NCBI RefSeq assembly: GCF_034274695.1
Contig: NZ_CP128362.1
Span: 2,356,001 to 2,420,000, forward strand
Length of the DNA: 64,000 nt
Reading direction: 5' to 3'
Source: Chitinophaga sp. LS1
GTDB taxonomy: Bacteria; Bacteroidota; Bacteroidia; Chitinophagales; Chitinophagaceae
How positions within the stretch are numbered: the stretch's first letter is position 1; each line of letters begins with the position of its first letter. Positions 63,501 to 64,000 of this stretch are shown piece after piece. The notes below the pieces were generated by a model. That model was given only the letters and a program-made list of their open reading frames with translations, did no database searches and was not told where the DNA came from. Position numbers and translations under genes: made by a program.

Positions 63501-64000
63501 GGGGGTAGGTATCATGGCGCTGGCGGGTATCGTAGTGCGTAATGGTATCGTACTGGTAGAGTTTACAGATCTGTTGGTGCAACAAAATATGCCAGTGTAT
63601 GAAGCGGTGGTTGAAGCGGGCAGAACCCGTATGACGCCGGTATTACTTACGGCAATAGCTGCGATCCTTGGTTTGATTCCGCTGGCAGTGGGATTCAATA
63701 TCGACTTCGAAACCTTGTTCTCTCATTTCCAGCCACATATCTTCTTTGGTGGAGACAATGTGGCGTTCTGGGGGCCATTGGCGTGGACCATGGTGTATGG
63801 GTTAGTCTTTGCTACATTCCTGACCCTGGTCCTTGTACCGGTGATGTATGCGATGAATAAGCGGTCGATAGACGTGCTGGATTATAAAGGATGGCCGAGG
63901 GGATTGAAGTATATTCCATTCTTCGTAGTGATTGTGAAGCTGTTTATGAAGAAGGAGACGGTGCGAAAACTGCATGCGCCGGATTATGTATCAGACAAGC
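60529..64000 (+). CDS. RND (AcrB-like) efflux pump inner-membrane subunit, cut by the right edge
   Basis: The frame is open from ATG 60529 to base 64000 (1157 codons), so the end is outside the window. Hydrophobic helices, porter domains, LNMMVLFSFLLALGIVVDDAIVVIENVHRIF (the two transmembrane aspartates of the proton relay), and PTGKPINIEITGD in the second porter half are those of AcrB/MexB-type transporters. It pumps hydrophobic compounds out using protons. Third structural gene of the tetR-tolC-mfp-rnd operon. Confidence 0.94.
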   Translation, partial: MQDNLNKEFKPTSWAIDNKVSVYVATIIIAIAGILSYQNLPKEQYPEVVFPQFYISTINSGTSPEDMETLVTKPIEKQLGGLSGVKSIKSTSMQDYSAITIEFEAGENMESARQEVREKVDDAKKDLPNNLTQEPQIIKIDVSQIPIMNINLSGDFDLQSLKKYADEMQDRIEALNEITRVDIVGALDREIQINVDKYKMDAAQVSFDDIANAVAAENRTISGGQVSMDGQKRTLSVKGEYKDPTKLRNIVIRSASGSTVYLRDIADVVDGFEEQESYARLGGKNVITLNVIKQSGKNLIDASDKIRVIIGDMKKDYLPKGLNVVVTGDQSNATRVTLHDLINTIIIGFLLVTLILMFFMGAVNAIFVAMSVPISMFIAFLILPAYHFTLNMMVLFSFLLALGIVVDDAIVVIENVHRIFYERKDLGIVKAAKIAAGEVFLPVFSGTLTVLAPFVPLLFWPGIIGKFMFFLPLTLITTLGASLVVAYIINPVFAVDFMDRHEGENHPKPAWNRKFTYMAIVFGVIALIGYANGSVGLGNFVIFLFLLILLEKFYLGGVARRFQSNFWPKVQERYKRILQWCLVGWRPIWILIGTFGLLIFSIMLTAIRNPKVVFFPQADPNFIYAYIELPMGTDQKYTDSITHIVEERITKVVGANNPIVESIISNVAVGAGDPSQTDMSTQPHKGKVTVAFVEFGKRDGHDTKQYLDKIRQAVKGIPGTDITVEQEQGGPPTGKPINIEITGDEFEELTSTATKLKRYLDSLEIGGVEELRSDFQSNKPEIVVDIDRERANREGISTTTIGMALRTALYGYEASKFRDPEDDYPIMVRFQETQRNNINTLMNLNLVYRDMNMGGMIRQVPLSAVANVHYSNTYASIRRIDQKRVVTLYSNVLNGYNANEVVQQIQTAVSDFAKPAGIQVKMTGEQEDQAETMNFLMVAMVGAFGLILMIMVTQFNSVGRPLIIFMEILFSIIGVFLGFSVFGMDISIVMTGVGIMALAGIVVRNGIVLVEFTDLLVQQNMPVYEAVVEAGRTRMTPVLLTAIAAILGLIPLAVGFNIDFETLFSHFQPHIFFGGDNVAFWGPLAWTMVYGLVFATFLTLVLVPVMYAMNKRSIDVLDYKGWPRGLKYIPFFVVIVKLFMKKETVRKLHAPDYVSDK

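Overview
The window is a chromosomal segment from a member of the Bacteroidota, most likely Chitinophagaceae (Chitinophaga-like). The evidence is a SusC/SusD polysaccharide utilisation locus (PUL) with a hybrid two-component sensor, many lipoprotein signals, and several promoters of the Bacteroidota TTTG-N19-TAnnTTTG type, the clearest of them ahead of a tRNA gene. I see no phage, transposase, integrase or CRISPR array. The genus is inferred from gene content, not proven.

Layout. 1-10 kb holds an acyltransferase that enters from the left edge, small conserved proteins, tRNA-Arg(CCT), a long-chain acyl-CoA synthetase, an MFS transporter, a GntR regulator, a TPR protein, a MarC protein and tRNA-Arg(CCG). 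9.4-11.8 kb is an SGNH/MBOAT O-acyltransferase pair. 12-27.9 kb is a beta-1,4-galactan PUL: HTCS sensor, a clan GH-A hydrolase, SusC, SusD, SusE-like protein, GH53 endo-galactanase and GH2 beta-galactosidase. 28.1-38.9 kb is a tight co-directional run bracketed by two terminators: phosphoribosyltransferase-like protein, two TerD proteins, TelA, an unknown coiled-coil protein, a truncated methyltransferase, an ADP-ribosylglycohydrolase, then JetA, JetB and JetC of a Wadjet-type SMC complex, with no JetD nuclease. 39-40.4 kb is a glycosyltransferase and a cupin. 40.4-47.7 kb is a seven-gene membrane-lipid modification operon (two CFA-synthase-like methyltransferases, FAD oxidoreductase, DUF1365, DUF1295, DUF1475, alpha/beta hydrolase) divergent from an HxlR regulator. 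47.7-57.2 kb is mixed metabolism: serine hydrolase, YceI, PaaN-type aldehyde dehydrogenase, TPR, DUF1015, SerC, S1/P1-type nuclease and DUF502. 57.4-64 kb is a TetR-TolC-MFP-RND efflux operon cut by the right edge.

How the parts work together. In the PUL, the sensor should detect galacto-oligosaccharides. SusCD and the SusE-like protein bind and import chains, GH53 cuts the galactan backbone, and GH2 plus possibly the clan GH-A enzyme release galactose. The 10.7-kb Ter-Jet run is the best candidate for an undescribed system: a TerD/TelA stress module, two proteins that would act on ribosyl compounds, and a complete SMC motor without its usual nuclease. The lipid operon suggests methylation or cyclopropanation of phospholipid acyl chains followed by oxidation, possibly a furan-fatty-acid-like or otherwise undescribed lipid.
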